The notes beneath the pieces are model-generated. The model was not told where the DNA came from. It ran no database searches and saw nothing but the letters and a program-made list of their open reading frames with translations. Position numbers and translations under genes: made by a program. Positions 46,240 through 55,613 of a stretch of 64,000 nucleotides of DNA are shown here, in pieces (the first letter of the stretch is position 1; each line of letters opens with the position of its first letter). This DNA is from Paranoxybacillus vitaminiphilus (GTDB taxonomy: Bacteria; Bacillota; Bacilli; Bacillales; Anoxybacillaceae): contig NZ_QLMH01000007.1 of assembly GCF_003259935.1 (NCBI RefSeq), positions 62,001 through 126,000 of the forward strand, read 5' to 3'.

Positions 46240-47016
46240 TTAAAACGCTTCATTGACCAGTGGTTGTTGTAACATTGCCCGTTCGAACCAGTTGATTTTA
46301 TCGCGCAATGTGACCACTTCGCCGATGATAATCATGCTCGGATTTTCAATACGGTGTTGTTTGACAGCTTCTAAAATCGTTCCAAGTGTAGCTGTTACCG
46401 TTTTTTGTTCCAATAATGTTCCCCACTGTACGATCGCCACAGGGGTATGAGGTGATTTTCCGTGTTTCAGCAGTTGTTCGCGAATGTATGGAAGATTGCT
46501 GATTCCCATATAAATGGCCAACGTATCGATTCCTTTGGCAAGGTTTTCCCATTTAATATCTTCGTTGCTTCCTTTTTGCTTATGGCCGGTAATGAAGGCC
46601 ACGCTTGAGCTGAAATCGCGATGGGTAACAGGGATGCCGGCGTAAGCGGCAGCAGCGATGCCTGATGTAATGCCTGGAACAATTTCAAATTCAATGTTAT
46701 GCTTGGCAAGCGCTTCTGCTTCTTCGCCTCCTCTGCCGAATACGAACGGATCACCGCCTTTTAATCGTACGACTGTTTTTCCTTTTTTGGCGAGTTTAAT
46801 TAAAAAAGAATTAATCGTTTCTTGCTTCATTGTATGGTAGTTTGGCAGTTTACCGCAGTAAATTAAATCGGCCTCTGGTTTCGCATACGAGAGCAATTGC
46901 TCGTTAATCAACCGATCATACAAAATCACATCTGCTTCTTGAATGCAGCGCAATCCTTTCATCGTGATTAATTCAGGATCACCGGGGCCTGCACCAACTA
47001 AGTATACCTTTCCCAT
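46240..47016 (-). CDS. sumT: Uroporphyrinogen-III C-methyltransferase
   Basis: A 258-residue SAM-dependent enzyme (SumT/CobA; B. subtilis YlnD) that methylates uroporphyrinogen III twice to give precorrin-2, the first siroheme step. Motifs: VYLVGAGPGDPELITMKG at the start, VVRLKGGDPFVFGRGGEEAE near 85, and VPGITSGIAAAAYAGIPVTHR near 115-130. Together with sirB it provides the cofactor for the reductase encoded upstream in the operon. Confidence 0.95.
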   Translation of the reverse strand: MGKVYLVGAGPGDPELITMKGLRCIQEADVILYDRLINEQLLSYAKPEADLIYCGKLPNYHTMKQETINSFLIKLAKKGKTVVRLKGGDPFVFGRGGEEAEALAKHNIEFEIVPGITSGIAAAAYAGIPVTHRDFSSSVAFITGHKQKGSNEDIKWENLAKGIDTLAIYMGISNLPYIREQLLKHGKSPHTPVAIVQWGTLLEQKTVTATLGTILEAVKQHRIENPSMIIIGEVVTLRDKINWFERAMLQQPLVNEAF

Positions 47017-47042
47017 CTTTATTCAGCCCTTTCTTCATTCAA

Positions 47043-47255
47043 TTAGCGGGTGGGTTCATAATAGACAACGAACCCACCGCCGCGGCGAATCGGTTTTTTT
47101 TCATGAAGTGAAATATCGATAAACTCAGGAATTTTTAAAAAATGTTTTTCCAGTTCAACTTCGACGAGACGAAATGCTTGTTCATCGTCTTTTGCGGCGA
47201 TAATGACGTGAATGATCCCATCTTTTGTTGTTACTTCAAAGCGGTATAGACTCAT
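47043..47255 (-). CDS. DUF3906 family protein
   Basis: A 70-residue protein of the DUF3906 family, beginning MSLYRFEVTTKDGIIHVIIA with a short beta-rich fold (DEQAFRLVEVELEKHFLKIP, then GGGFVVYYEP). No catalytic residues are evident. I use the ATG at 47255 with AAAGGTGAAG before it. It is packed between the sulfite reductase gene (10 bp) and sumT (26 bp), so it is probably made with the siroheme/sulfite machinery. Its role is unknown; a small accessory or regulatory part of sulfite reduction is a reasonable guess. Confidence 0.82.
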   Translation of the reverse strand: MSLYRFEVTTKDGIIHVIIAAKDDEQAFRLVEVELEKHFLKIPEFIDISLHEKKPIRRGGGFVVYYEPTR

Positions 47256-47265
47256 GACTTCACCT

Positions 47266-48891
47266 TTAAGCAACAGTGTTTAATTGGTTCAAAATATTGT
47301 CCAGTTTTGTTTGCAATTGTTCAAGGCCGATGCGGTTCACATATTCGAGAAATGTTTCGCCCGGTTGTTTTGTCTCTTTAAAATAGGTGAGAAGATTTAG
47401 AAGAACTTCATGAAGCTGCTCTGCATCGATTTTTCCTTTTAATTTTTCGTTGAATTTGCCCCCGTTGCGCAACGTGCCGCCGACGTAAATTTCAAACGCT
47501 TCGACCATTCCTTTGTCTTTCGTTTTCATTTTGATTCCTTGTAAGCCGATGTCACCGATTTGCCGCTGACCGCATGAATTCGGACAGCCGACCATATGGA
47601 TGCGGACTGGAACATCAATTTCGAGATGGTCATCAAGGTATTCGGCAATGCGGCGCATCCGTTCTTTTGTTTCGACAAGCGCCAAGTTGCAAAATTGTGT
47701 GCCTGTGCAAGAAACGGAATAGCCAATAAACGTTTTTGGACGAATGGTAATCCGCTCGAATACTTTTTCTTGCAGGACAGCATCCACATGCTCATCACGT
47801 ACATTTGGAATAATTAAATTTTGCGAATTGCATAGACGCACTTCACCGTTACCGTATTGTTTGGCTACTCTCGCAATTTCAAATACTTCATCGGCATTTA
47901 GACGGCCAACCGGTACGTTAAAGCCAATATAGTTCAGCCCGGGCTGTTTTTGTGGATGAACGCCGTATAAGTAGCCCGCATTCCAGCCTTTTTGCACATC
48001 TTCTCCTTTAGATGGGAGCGGACCTGTCAGTTCGAGCAATTTTTCTTTAAATTTTTCAACGCCCCAGTCAGCAACAAGAAACTTTAAGCGGGCGCGGTGG
48101 CGTTTTTCGCGATAACCGTAATCGCGGAAAATAGTCGTTATCGCAATCGCGACGTCTTTAACTTGCTCCGGTTTGACGAATATATCTAATGTTTGCGCAA
48201 GATAAGGAGCCGATGATAAACCGCCGCCTACTTTTACATGAAATCCAACCGTTTCTACGCCATCAATTACTTTTTTTGCCGGTGTAAAAGAGAGGCAATG
48301 AATTTCGGCGTTTGTTACGTTGTAAACATTGGCGCTGATCGACATTTTATATTTTCTCGGTAAGTTTGAAAAATCTTCGTTATGCTGGAAAAATTCATAT
48401 ACTTCACGAACAATGTCTGTTGTATCAACCAGTTCATGCGGATCGATTCCTGAAAGCGGATTGCCGACAATGTTGCGCGTAATGTCGCCGCAGGCACCGG
48501 CAGTGGACAATCCTACCCGCTTTAAGCGGTCAAAAATATCCGGAATTTGCTCGATTTCAAGCCAGTGGAATTGAACAGCTTGACGGGTCGTAATATCAAA
48601 CAGGCCGCGGCCGTAATCGCGGGCAATGCCGGCTAATGTTTCGAGCTGTTCATTATTTAAAATGCCGGACGGCACGCAGACGCGCATCATGAAGTAGCCC
48701 GCTTCTTTTGGTTTTTGCAAATAAAGCCCTGCCCATTTAAACAAATCCCATTCCTCTTGAGGAATCGAAGCAAAACCGTGTTTTGCATAGTGAGGAATAT
48801 CTTCAAAAATTTTCAATCCATCTTTTTGTAGCTTTTTCAATTCAGTTTTGTTTAAGTTCGGATTGTTCGCCCATATTTTTTCGTACGCCAT
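47266..48891 (-). CDS. Siroheme-dependent nitrite/sulfite reductase
   Basis: A 541-residue assimilatory reductase that converts sulfite to sulfide (or nitrite to ammonia) with six electrons. Two ferredoxin-like halves are visible, with VGLSTAGACGDITRNIVGNP near 125-145 and the siroheme/[4Fe-4S] ligands in CTGTQFCNLALVETKERM near 400 and GCPNSCGQRQIGDIGLQG near 440. It resembles the ferredoxin-type single-subunit enzyme more than NADPH-dependent CysI, and no CysJ flavoprotein is nearby. Position between cysC and the siroheme genes supports sulfite as the substrate. Confidence 0.92.
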   Translation of the reverse strand: MAYEKIWANNPNLNKTELKKLQKDGLKIFEDIPHYAKHGFASIPQEEWDLFKWAGLYLQKPKEAGYFMMRVCVPSGILNNEQLETLAGIARDYGRGLFDITTRQAVQFHWLEIEQIPDIFDRLKRVGLSTAGACGDITRNIVGNPLSGIDPHELVDTTDIVREVYEFFQHNEDFSNLPRKYKMSISANVYNVTNAEIHCLSFTPAKKVIDGVETVGFHVKVGGGLSSAPYLAQTLDIFVKPEQVKDVAIAITTIFRDYGYREKRHRARLKFLVADWGVEKFKEKLLELTGPLPSKGEDVQKGWNAGYLYGVHPQKQPGLNYIGFNVPVGRLNADEVFEIARVAKQYGNGEVRLCNSQNLIIPNVRDEHVDAVLQEKVFERITIRPKTFIGYSVSCTGTQFCNLALVETKERMRRIAEYLDDHLEIDVPVRIHMVGCPNSCGQRQIGDIGLQGIKMKTKDKGMVEAFEIYVGGTLRNGGKFNEKLKGKIDAEQLHEVLLNLLTYFKETKQPGETFLEYVNRIGLEQLQTKLDNILNQLNTVA

Positions 48892-48905
48892 TTACATCTT
48901 CCTCC

Positions 48906-49502
48906 TTAATGAATAAAATGTCGAGAATACAAGTACGAAATAACTTGATTGACACATTCTTCAACCGAGTGAAGATGTGTTTCAATCGTCAACTCTGGCG
49001 ACACCGGTTCTTCATATGGTGAATCGATGCCGGTAAAATCGCGAATTTCCCCGTTTCTCGCCTTTTTGTAAAGCCCTTTTGGGTCGCGTTTTTCACATTC
49101 GTTAAGCGGACATTTGACGTAAATTTCAATAAACTCATCATCTTCCACAAGCTGGCGGACAAGCTGGCGATCTTGGGCAAAAGGGGAAATGAACGCCGTT
49201 AAGACAAACTGTCCGCTATCAACAAATAATTTGGCAACTTCTCCGATGCGGCGAATGTTTTCGGTACGGTCTTCAGGGGAAAAGCCTAAGTCTTTGTTTA
49301 AGCCGTGCCGAATGTTATCTCCATCTAGGACATAATTTTGGATCCCCAATTCAAACAGCCTTTTGGAAACCGCATTAGCAATGGTTGATTTACCTGATCC
49401 GGAAAGGCCGGTAAACCATAAAATACAGCTATGATGACCGTTTCGTTTGCGGCGCTGTTCTTTTGTAATGGCGGTGTGGTGCCACGTAAGGTTTTTACTC
49501 AA
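48906..49502 (-). CDS. cysC: Adenylylsulfate kinase
   Basis: A 198-residue kinase that phosphorylates APS to PAPS. The P-loop GLSGSGKST is near residue 32; [20 protein letters not shown] (APS-binding) near 60-80 and [25 protein letters not shown] near 145-165 are typical. It follows sat by 14 bp and precedes the reductase gene by 14 bp, in one operon. Confidence 0.96.
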   Translation of the reverse strand: MSKNLTWHHTAITKEQRRKRNGHHSCILWFTGLSGSGKSTIANAVSKRLFELGIQNYVLDGDNIRHGLNKDLGFSPEDRTENIRRIGEVAKLFVDSGQFVLTAFISPFAQDRQLVRQLVEDDEFIEIYVKCPLNECEKRDPKGLYKKARNGEIRDFTGIDSPYEEPVSPELTIETHLHSVEECVNQVISYLYSRHFIH

Positions 49503-49516
49503 TCCATCTTCCTCCC

Positions 49517-50677
49517 TTAATTGCTTGAACTTGAGAATGCTTCCTGTTTCATGCCTTTAATTAAGACTTGCACGACTTCAGGACGGCTGAACGTGCTCGG
49601 CGGAACTTCGCCGTTTCGCAACATTTCCCGCACTTTTGTGCCAGATAGTACGACATGATATTTTTGATCATGCGGGCACGTTTTTGTTGATGCCATTCCT
49701 TCACATTTCGTACAGTAAAAGCTATGTTCAAAGAAAAGTGGGGTAATTCCAAGTTCTTCTTGTGTAAAATTCAAGAAAATTTTTTGCGCATCGTACGTGC
49801 CGTAATAGTTGCCGACACCGGCATGATCACGGCCAACAATAAAATGGGTGCAGCCAAAATTTTTGCGTACAATCGCATGGAAAATCGCTTCACGCGGACC
49901 GGCATAGCGCATCGCCGCTTGAAACACCCCGAGAAAGACGCGGTCTTTCGGATAATAGTTTTCTAACAATACTTGATAGCTTTCCATCCGGATGTCTGCC
50001 GGAATGTCGTCTTCTTTTGTTTCGCCGACTAAAGGGTTTAAAAATAGACCATCGACAATTTCAAGCGCACATTTTTGAATATATTCATGAGCGCGGTGGA
50101 CGGGATTTCTTGTTTGGAAGCCGACAACGGTATCCCATCCTCGTTCGGCAAAAAGTTTTCTCGTTTCAGCCGGATCGAAGTAAAATGGCGCGAAACGTCC
50201 TTTATCAGTGCGCTTTACTAGAGTAATCGGTCCGCCGACATATAGATTTGGCTTCGTAAATAATTTTTTGACACCAGGATGATTTATGTCATCTGTTCGG
50301 TAGACGAGGAGAGCTTCCTTCGTTTTATCAGGTTCGTATATTTCTTGAATTTCAAGAACTCCGTAAACCTCCCCGGCATGAACAAGTTTAACGGTTTCAC
50401 CGATCGTTAACTGTGACGCTTTTTCTTTCGTCACTGCTAGTGTAATAGGAATGCTCCAAACGGTACGATCTCTTAGTCGCATTGTTTCAACAACTGATTC
50501 GTAGTCTTCTTTTCCTAAGAAGCCGGTTAGCGGGCTGTATCCTCCAATTCCAATGAGTTCAAGGTCGCTTAGCTCTGCTTTGCTTAATTCAATTTCTTTT
50601 TCAATTGGCGAGATTGGATAATCAGGATTCCAACGGTTTATTAAACTTCCGCCATGAGGGATGCTTAAGCTCATCAA
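49517..50677 (-). CDS. sat: Sulfate adenylyltransferase
   Basis: A 386-residue ATP sulfurylase that activates sulfate to APS. The QTRNP motif ([16 protein letters not shown] near 195) with the HxxH of the active site and [17 protein letters not shown] near 275 are intact. A zinc-binding Cys cluster ([16 protein letters not shown]) sits near 315-330, as in thermophilic and bacterial monofunctional enzymes. Start ATG 50677 or 50674 behind AAGGAGG. Confidence 0.96.
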   Translation of the reverse strand: MMSLSIPHGGSLINRWNPDYPISPIEKEIELSKAELSDLELIGIGGYSPLTGFLGKEDYESVVETMRLRDRTVWSIPITLAVTKEKASQLTIGETVKLVHAGEVYGVLEIQEIYEPDKTKEALLVYRTDDINHPGVKKLFTKPNLYVGGPITLVKRTDKGRFAPFYFDPAETRKLFAERGWDTVVGFQTRNPVHRAHEYIQKCALEIVDGLFLNPLVGETKEDDIPADIRMESYQVLLENYYPKDRVFLGVFQAAMRYAGPREAIFHAIVRKNFGCTHFIVGRDHAGVGNYYGTYDAQKIFLNFTQEELGITPLFFEHSFYCTKCEGMASTKTCPHDQKYHVVLSGTKVREMLRNGEVPPSTFSRPEVVQVLIKGMKQEAFSSSSN

Positions 50678-50736
50678 TAAAACCTCCTTAGTATAATATA
50701 TATAAATAATTCGTATTGGTTAACTATCCTTTATGG

Positions 50737-51810
50737 CTAAATACCGCCGCCGTTTTCATGTAAAGAGCGTTTCTCTTCCGTAATCGTTTTTTTGAGGCTT
50801 AATGTACCGATTGTGGCCAAGCAGACGCTAATAATGGCAATAACCGTATAAATATCGCTATCTAGCAGCCATTTCACTAGACTGTAAGAAATGACAAGAG
50901 AAAAGACAGGTGAGACAAGCCAAACTTTTAACAGTTGAATGACAATTCGTTTTTGCCAAACGTAAAAACCGCTTTTCGCTGTGCCAATGCCGATAATGGC
51001 CGAAGTGGTAATTTGCGTTAACGGCACAGGAAGACCAAAAATGGATGAGATAATGACAAGAAGCGCTCCCGTGCCCGAAATGGCACACCCTTCAAACGGA
51101 GAAAATCTTGTAATCTTTTTTCCGTTTGTTTCAAGCACCCGGTATCCCAGCAATAATGCTCCGAAGGCGACAAACAGCCCGCCAATGATCGTTCCTTTTG
51201 TCACGGAAATAAGTCCGGCACCGACAAGAGGGCCGATGGCGTTAGCCACGTTATTCATACCGGCGGAGAAGGCTTCAAAAAATCCAGTGACAACAAGAGC
51301 AATCATAAATGTTTTTCGCCATGCTCCTTGTTCGATGGAAGGATATTTTTTTTTAATAAGTAAAAACCATTTGCCAATAAAATAAGTACATGTAAAAGCG
51401 ATGATTGGAATGATAATCCAAATGGATACGATAAAAAGTAGCTTTTGAATATATAAAGTTTGATAAGCAATGCCGACACCGACAACAGCCCCTACGGTTA
51501 TTTCGCTTGTTGAAAGCGGAATTCCCATAATATTTGCAGCAAATAGAGAAATGGCGGCTGACGCTAAAATAATGATGACAATTTTCACTGTTAAAATGGA
51601 TGAAGGGATAATCCCTGAACCGATCGTTTTTATGACTTCGCCGCCGGCAAGGCTGCCTAAGAAGATGCCAATCGCACAGAGCAATAAGGCGATATATTTC
51701 TTTTTAATCGCACCGGAACCGTAAGCGACGCCCATTGCCGCCGCTGCACCGCTTCCGCCAATGTTCATCGCAAAAAAGAGCGAGACGATAAAAGCGATTG
51801 TCACTAGCAT
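50737..51810 (-). CDS. cysP: Sulfate permease CysP (PiT family)
   Basis: A 357-residue membrane transporter of the inorganic phosphate transporter (PiT) family, used for sulfate in bacilli as CysP. About ten helices. The duplicated PiT motif appears as AMNIGGSGAAAAMGVAYGSG near 15-35 and AFSAGMNNVANAIGPLVGAG near 180. The start is ATG 51810 with AAAGGAGTGG before it; the frame to 51870 lies inside cysH. Position between cysH and sat indicates sulfate as substrate. Confidence 0.92.
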   Translation of the reverse strand: MLVTIAFIVSLFFAMNIGGSGAAAAMGVAYGSGAIKKKYIALLLCAIGIFLGSLAGGEVIKTIGSGIIPSSILTVKIVIIILASAAISLFAANIMGIPLSTSEITVGAVVGVGIAYQTLYIQKLLFIVSIWIIIPIIAFTCTYFIGKWFLLIKKKYPSIEQGAWRKTFMIALVVTGFFEAFSAGMNNVANAIGPLVGAGLISVTKGTIIGGLFVAFGALLLGYRVLETNGKKITRFSPFEGCAISGTGALLVIISSIFGLPVPLTQITTSAIIGIGTAKSGFYVWQKRIVIQLLKVWLVSPVFSLVISYSLVKWLLDSDIYTVIAIISVCLATIGTLSLKKTITEEKRSLHENGGGI

Positions 51811-51824
51811 GCACGCCACTCCTT

Positions 51825-52529
51825 TTATGATTCGTGAAGGCCGCATTCCGTTTTCGCATGACCTACCCATCGCCCAGAACGTAAATTATTCAAGTCATAA
51901 GCAGGAGCCGTGCATGGTTTGCAACCGATACTTGGATATCCCATATCGTGAAGCTTGTTGTAAGGCAGGTTATGTTGATGAACATACCGCCAAATATCTT
52001 GCCATGTCCAATAAATGAGCGGACAAATTTTAATCGATTGAAATTTATGATCTTGATTAATATATTCCGTATTTGCCCGCGTTGGTGACTGCTCCCGGCG
52101 CAGACCGGAAATCCATGCCGACACGCCGGTCAGCACTTCACGAAGCGGAATAATTTTGCGCAGTTCACAGCATTTATTTGGGGTTGTTTTCCATAATTCA
52201 TCCCCGAAAAGCGCTGCTTGTTCTTGAAGCGAAAGAGCCGGAGATTTCATAACGATACGCAGCGAAGGATATCTTTCTTTTACTTTTTCAATTGTTTCAT
52301 ATGTTTCCGGAAAATGCAGGTGAGTATCAAGAAAGATAATTTCGGCATCCGGCTTCACTTTAGAAATTAAGTCGATTAAAACAATTCCTTCCACCCCGAA
52401 ACTGCATGCATAAACGATATCATTTTTATAATGGTCGTATGCCCATTTCAATACATCAAGAGCACCTTTTGTTTCGTTATTATTTGAAAAAATCGGTTTT
52501 TCCTGCTCCCAGTTGTGATAAGTAAGCAA
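51825..52529 (-). CDS. cysH: Adenylylsulfate / phosphoadenylylsulfate reductase
   Basis: A 234-residue thioredoxin-dependent reductase that makes sulfite. The nucleophilic Cys lies in the C-terminal ECGLHES. Two Cys pairs (NKCCELRK near 125 and GCKPCTAP near 210) bind a [4Fe-4S] cluster, marking the plant-type/Bacillus class that accepts APS as well as PAPS. I place the start at the TTG at 52529, six bases after AAGGAGGGGG; the ATG at 52565 lies before that site. It is separated from yezD and the S-box by a palindromic repeat. Confidence 0.93.
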   Translation of the reverse strand: MLTYHNWEQEKPIFSNNNETKGALDVLKWAYDHYKNDIVYACSFGVEGIVLIDLISKVKPDAEIIFLDTHLHFPETYETIEKVKERYPSLRIVMKSPALSLQEQAALFGDELWKTTPNKCCELRKIIPLREVLTGVSAWISGLRREQSPTRANTEYINQDHKFQSIKICPLIYWTWQDIWRYVHQHNLPYNKLHDMGYPSIGCKPCTAPAYDLNNLRSGRWVGHAKTECGLHES

Positions 52530-52565
52530 ATGTTTTCCCCCTCCTTGGTTTTGAACAAAGAACAA

Positions 52566-52702
52566 GGCGGGGACTCACCCATAAGTGTCTGACCTCACGT
52601 ACATTTCACAATATATAGTCATATAGTCCATTTATCTAATATGGTGTGCTATATATTGTGTTGTGGGGTCTGACACTTTAACTTTTAGGTCAGCCTCCGC
52701 CT
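52566..52702. repeat. Dispersed palindromic repeat, copy I (forward, long form)
   Basis: Inner arms AAGTGTCTGACCTCACG / TGTGGGGTCTGACACTT and ATTTCACAATATATAG / CTATATATTGTGT, with an extended centre; outer AGGCGG...CCGCCT flanks. It lies between yezD and cysH within the sulfate operon. Confidence 0.88.
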
Positions 52703-52724
52703 CTAGTTTGTCTAGTCAGCGTGC

Positions 52725-52871
52725 TTATTTTAATCTTACTTTCTCATTTTTCTCTAACTGAATCACTTTTCCATCTTGCACGACAAGTGTAATTGATCCA
52801 AATTTCAGAGAATTGAGCATTTCTTTAATTGTTGCAAAAACTCTTTCAAGCTGCTGTTCGCCGTTGCCCAC
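52725..52871 (-). CDS. yezD: YezD-like small protein
   Basis: A 48-residue protein resembling B. subtilis YezD (about 55 residues). The core LKFGSITLVVQDGKVIQLEK matches the family pattern KYGSV.I.VHD..IVQIEKTEK. I use the GTG at 52871 because AAAGGGGGG lies six bases before it; the ATG at 52913 has no binding site. It is the first gene after the SAM riboswitch, so it belongs to sulfur metabolism. YezD genes are often linked to sulfate or methionine genes; function not established. Confidence 0.75.
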   Translation of the reverse strand: MGNGEQQLERVFATIKEMLNSLKFGSITLVVQDGKVIQLEKNEKVRLK

Positions 52872-52945
52872 AACAGTCCCCCCTTTTACAAATTCAAATC
52901 GAAAACTTTCCATTTCGGAAAGACTGAAGAGGTAACGTATTTTAC

Positions 52946-53050
52946 CTTATCTCCCAAAATGGTTCACATTTTGCTGGATTTAGCACCTTACTCCTTACAA
53001 GCAGGTTGCCGGGGTTCATAGGGCCAAGTCCCTCCGCCGCTCTTGATAAG
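52946..53050 (-). promoter_or_regulatory. S-box (SAM-I) riboswitch
   Basis: Read on the minus strand: P1 CTTATCAAGAG / GGGAGATAAG, the conserved GAGGGACTTGGCCCTATGAA core, CCCGGCAACC, then AAGGTGCTAAATCCAGCAAA. All S-box landmarks are present. SAM binding should turn off yezD and the sulfate operon. I could not resolve an unambiguous terminator in the expression platform; AAGGTAA/TTACCTC and CTTTCC/GGAAAG stems between 52907 and 52946 are candidates. Confidence 0.95.
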
Positions 53051-53064
53051 TATAATTGTCTAAA

Positions 53065-53092
53065 ATTTTACCATAATTCTAACAGATGTCAA
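53065..53092 (-). promoter_or_regulatory. Promoter of the S-box transcript
   Basis: On the minus strand TTGACA (53092-53087) and TAAAAT (53070-53065) are 16 bp apart, about 15 bp before the riboswitch. Confidence 0.8.
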
Positions 53093-53221
53093 TCCTAGTT
53101 TTTCGATAGGAATAAGTTAAATTGCATTTTTACATACATTTAAACTTTTATCACAACATTTGGTGCTATACTTAAACTTAGAAAGTTTTGTCGATTATTG
53201 GAGAATTTGTGGTGATGACGA

Positions 53222-55087
53222 TTGAAAATAAAACCATTAAAGCAACTTATTTTTGCTGTACTATTATTACAGGTCATTTTTGCTTGCTTTGAGTTTTTTA
53301 TGTTTGGTGAATGGAAAGCTGGAGAGCTGGCGAGATTGCTTGTTCTGATTGCTGCCTTGCTTTTCGTTGTTAAAGCTTTGAATCAATTAAATGAAGAAAA
53401 TCAAAGATTAAAGAAACGAAGAGACGAATTTGAACAAACTTTTAACAGCGTTAAAGTAGCGTTATGGTCATTCGATGTGAAAACATCGTCTTTCTTATTT
53501 TCCAGCGGTGTCAGCCGCATTTTTGGATACAATAGCGAGTATTTGTCACACAATACGAATGCCTGGCGTGAGGCTGTTTATCCAAAGGATGTTAAAAAAG
53601 TAAGAGCGTTTGAGGAAAGATTGCTGCGAGGGGAACCGGCAACGATAGAGTTTCGCGTTATTCATCCGAATAGTGAAATTCGCTGGCTGCGCGTTGATGG
53701 CACGCCTGTTTTTGATCGCGAAGGTAGGCTTGTAAAAGTCAATGGCATCATTTTAGATATTACAGAAGTGAAGAGCTATGAGGAAAAAATTGACCGCATG
53801 GCTCATCATGATTTGTTAACCGGCCTGCCTAACCGCTACTATCTAAAAAAATATTTAGCCAGTTTAGTGGAAAGTCATGTCAAGAAGCAGCTGGCGATTT
53901 TATTTATTGATCTAGATCGCTTTAAAGTGATTAATGACACGCAAGGCCATACATTTGGCGATATATTATTGGAAAAAGTAACAGAGCGTTTGCAAAACTG
54001 TCTTTCGAAAAATGACTTTATTGTCCGCTATGGCGGAGATGAGTTTATTATTGTTTTGCAAAATGTAACGAGAGAGAAAGTAAGCCATATGGCGGAAACG
54101 ATTATTGAACGATTTGCAGAAAGCTTTGTTGTAAATGGATTAGAAGTATTTACAACGCCAAGCATCGGCATCAGTATGTATCCAGAAGATGGAAGGGATA
54201 TTGACACTCTTATAAAAAATGCTGATGCGGCGATGTATCTTGCAAAAGAAAGAGGGAAAAACAATTACCAATTTTACAATTCGTCGCTTCATGAAAAAAA
54301 TGAGAAGAAGATGAGAATTGAAGGAAAGCTGCGAAAAGCATTGGAGCACAACGAGTTTGTCCTTTATTATCAACCGAAAATTGAATTGAGTACAAATCGT
54401 TTAGTGGGTGTGGAAGCATTAATCCGTTGGTACAACAAAGAGCTGGGATTTGTCTCTCCGGCAGATTTTATTCCGATTGCCGAGGAACTAGGACTTATTA
54501 TTCCAATAGGCAAGTGGATTTTAAGGGAAGCGTGCAGACAATGTGTTGAGTGGCAGCAGCTGGGCTTTAAAAATTTAAGCGTAGCTGTCAACATTTCTCC
54601 ACGCCAGTTTAAGGACCCTTCTTTTATTCAAACGGTTGTAAATATATTAGAGGAAACAGGCTTGTCTCCGCATTATTTAGAATTGGAAATAACGGAAAGC
54701 ATTATGGAAGATATAAAGCGGTCGCGCGCTATTTTAGAAAAACTAAAACAAGTCGGTGTAAAAGTGGCTATCGATGATTTTGGAACAGGATACTCTTCTT
54801 TGCACTATTTATGCCATTTGCCGATTAATACGATTAAAATTGATAAATCGTTTGTCGACGGAATACATATTAGCGCTGAAAAAGTAGCGATTTTACAGAC
54901 GATTATTGATATGGGACACCGCCTCCAATTTGAAGTGGTTGCAGAAGGAATTGAAACGCGGAGCCAAGTAGATTTCTTAGTAAATCACAGTTGTCAAGTT
55001 GGTCAAGGCTATTATTTTAATAAACCTCTATCTGTAAACGACTTTGAGAAATGGTATATTGCACAAGCTTTTGCAAATAAAGCATAA
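53222..55087 (+). CDS. PAS-GGDEF-EAL cyclic-di-GMP protein
   Basis: A 621-residue signalling protein. Two N-terminal hydrophobic segments (about residues 7-27 and 36-55) anchor it to the membrane with little outside. A short coiled coil and one PAS/PAC domain (about 70-180) follow. The GGDEF domain has an intact RYGGDEFIIVL near 275, and the EAL domain an intact GVEALIRWY near 397 and IDDFGTGYSSL near 515. It could both make and break cyclic-di-GMP. The TTG start follows GGTGATG. It is divergent from the S-box operon. Confidence 0.93.
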   Translation: MKIKPLKQLIFAVLLLQVIFACFEFFMFGEWKAGELARLLVLIAALLFVVKALNQLNEENQRLKKRRDEFEQTFNSVKVALWSFDVKTSSFLFSSGVSRIFGYNSEYLSHNTNAWREAVYPKDVKKVRAFEERLLRGEPATIEFRVIHPNSEIRWLRVDGTPVFDREGRLVKVNGIILDITEVKSYEEKIDRMAHHDLLTGLPNRYYLKKYLASLVESHVKKQLAILFIDLDRFKVINDTQGHTFGDILLEKVTERLQNCLSKNDFIVRYGGDEFIIVLQNVTREKVSHMAETIIERFAESFVVNGLEVFTTPSIGISMYPEDGRDIDTLIKNADAAMYLAKERGKNNYQFYNSSLHEKNEKKMRIEGKLRKALEHNEFVLYYQPKIELSTNRLVGVEALIRWYNKELGFVSPADFIPIAEELGLIIPIGKWILREACRQCVEWQQLGFKNLSVAVNISPRQFKDPSFIQTVVNILEETGLSPHYLELEITESIMEDIKRSRAILEKLKQVGVKVAIDDFGTGYSSLHYLCHLPINTIKIDKSFVDGIHISAEKVAILQTIIDMGHRLQFEVVAEGIETRSQVDFLVNHSCQVGQGYYFNKPLSVNDFEKWYIAQAFANKA

Positions 55088-55092
55088 AGAAC

Positions 55093-55190
55093 GGGGCTGA
55101 CCCATAAATGTTCTGCTTCCACGTATAGTGGATTTTATCCATTGTTATGTCCTATATATATGATAGTTGTGGAGTTTTTGGGTCAGCTTC
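55093..55190. repeat. Dispersed palindromic repeat, copy J (forward orientation, diverged)
   Basis: Outer arms GGGGCTGACCCA / TGGGTCAGCTTC; inner arms reduced (TTCTGCTTCCACGTATAG / TTGTGGAGTTTT). Convergent position between the GGDEF-EAL gene and a peptidoglycan-binding gene. Confidence 0.8.
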
Positions 55191-55376
55191 CTATTTTTGC
55201 TGAAGTTCCATTTTCATCAATTTACGCGTATCCGGGCCGTAAATTCCATCATCTTTTAGCGCGGCATACATGGATTGGAACCTTCTAACAGCATTTTCTG
55301 TTTTTTTACCGTAAACGCCATCAATATCTTTCGGATCGAAGTTTAGATGTTTTAAAGCGCGCTGTACCATTTTCAC
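55191..55376 (-). CDS. Small peptidoglycan-binding-domain protein
   Basis: A 61-residue protein that is a single PG_binding_1 domain: VQRALKHLNFDPKDIDGVYG then KTENAVRRFQSMYAAL and DGIYGPDTRKLM. No signal peptide or enzymatic domain is present, so export is uncertain. AGGAGAAGAGG precedes the ATG. It may be a stand-alone module or the surviving end of a longer wall protein; no upstream remnant is visible. Confidence 0.75.
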   Translation of the reverse strand: MKMVQRALKHLNFDPKDIDGVYGKKTENAVRRFQSMYAALKDDGIYGPDTRKLMKMELQQK

Positions 55377-55613
55377 CTCTTCTCCTTCGTCTCCTCTTTT
55401 TAAAAATTTGTTTGGAAGAGGAAATTCTTCATTGTGCTGTTATCATACGTAAAGCAGAAAAAATGTTAAAATATTCTTTGTTAAAATAGGAAAACAAGGG
55501 AATTTACATATTCTCTACTTTAAATATAATCACTTTAAAGAGTATAAAAAGTTATTCCTAAATTTTCGGTGCAAAAGTATTAAGAAGTATATGAAGCAAA
55601 GGAGCAGTTGTAG

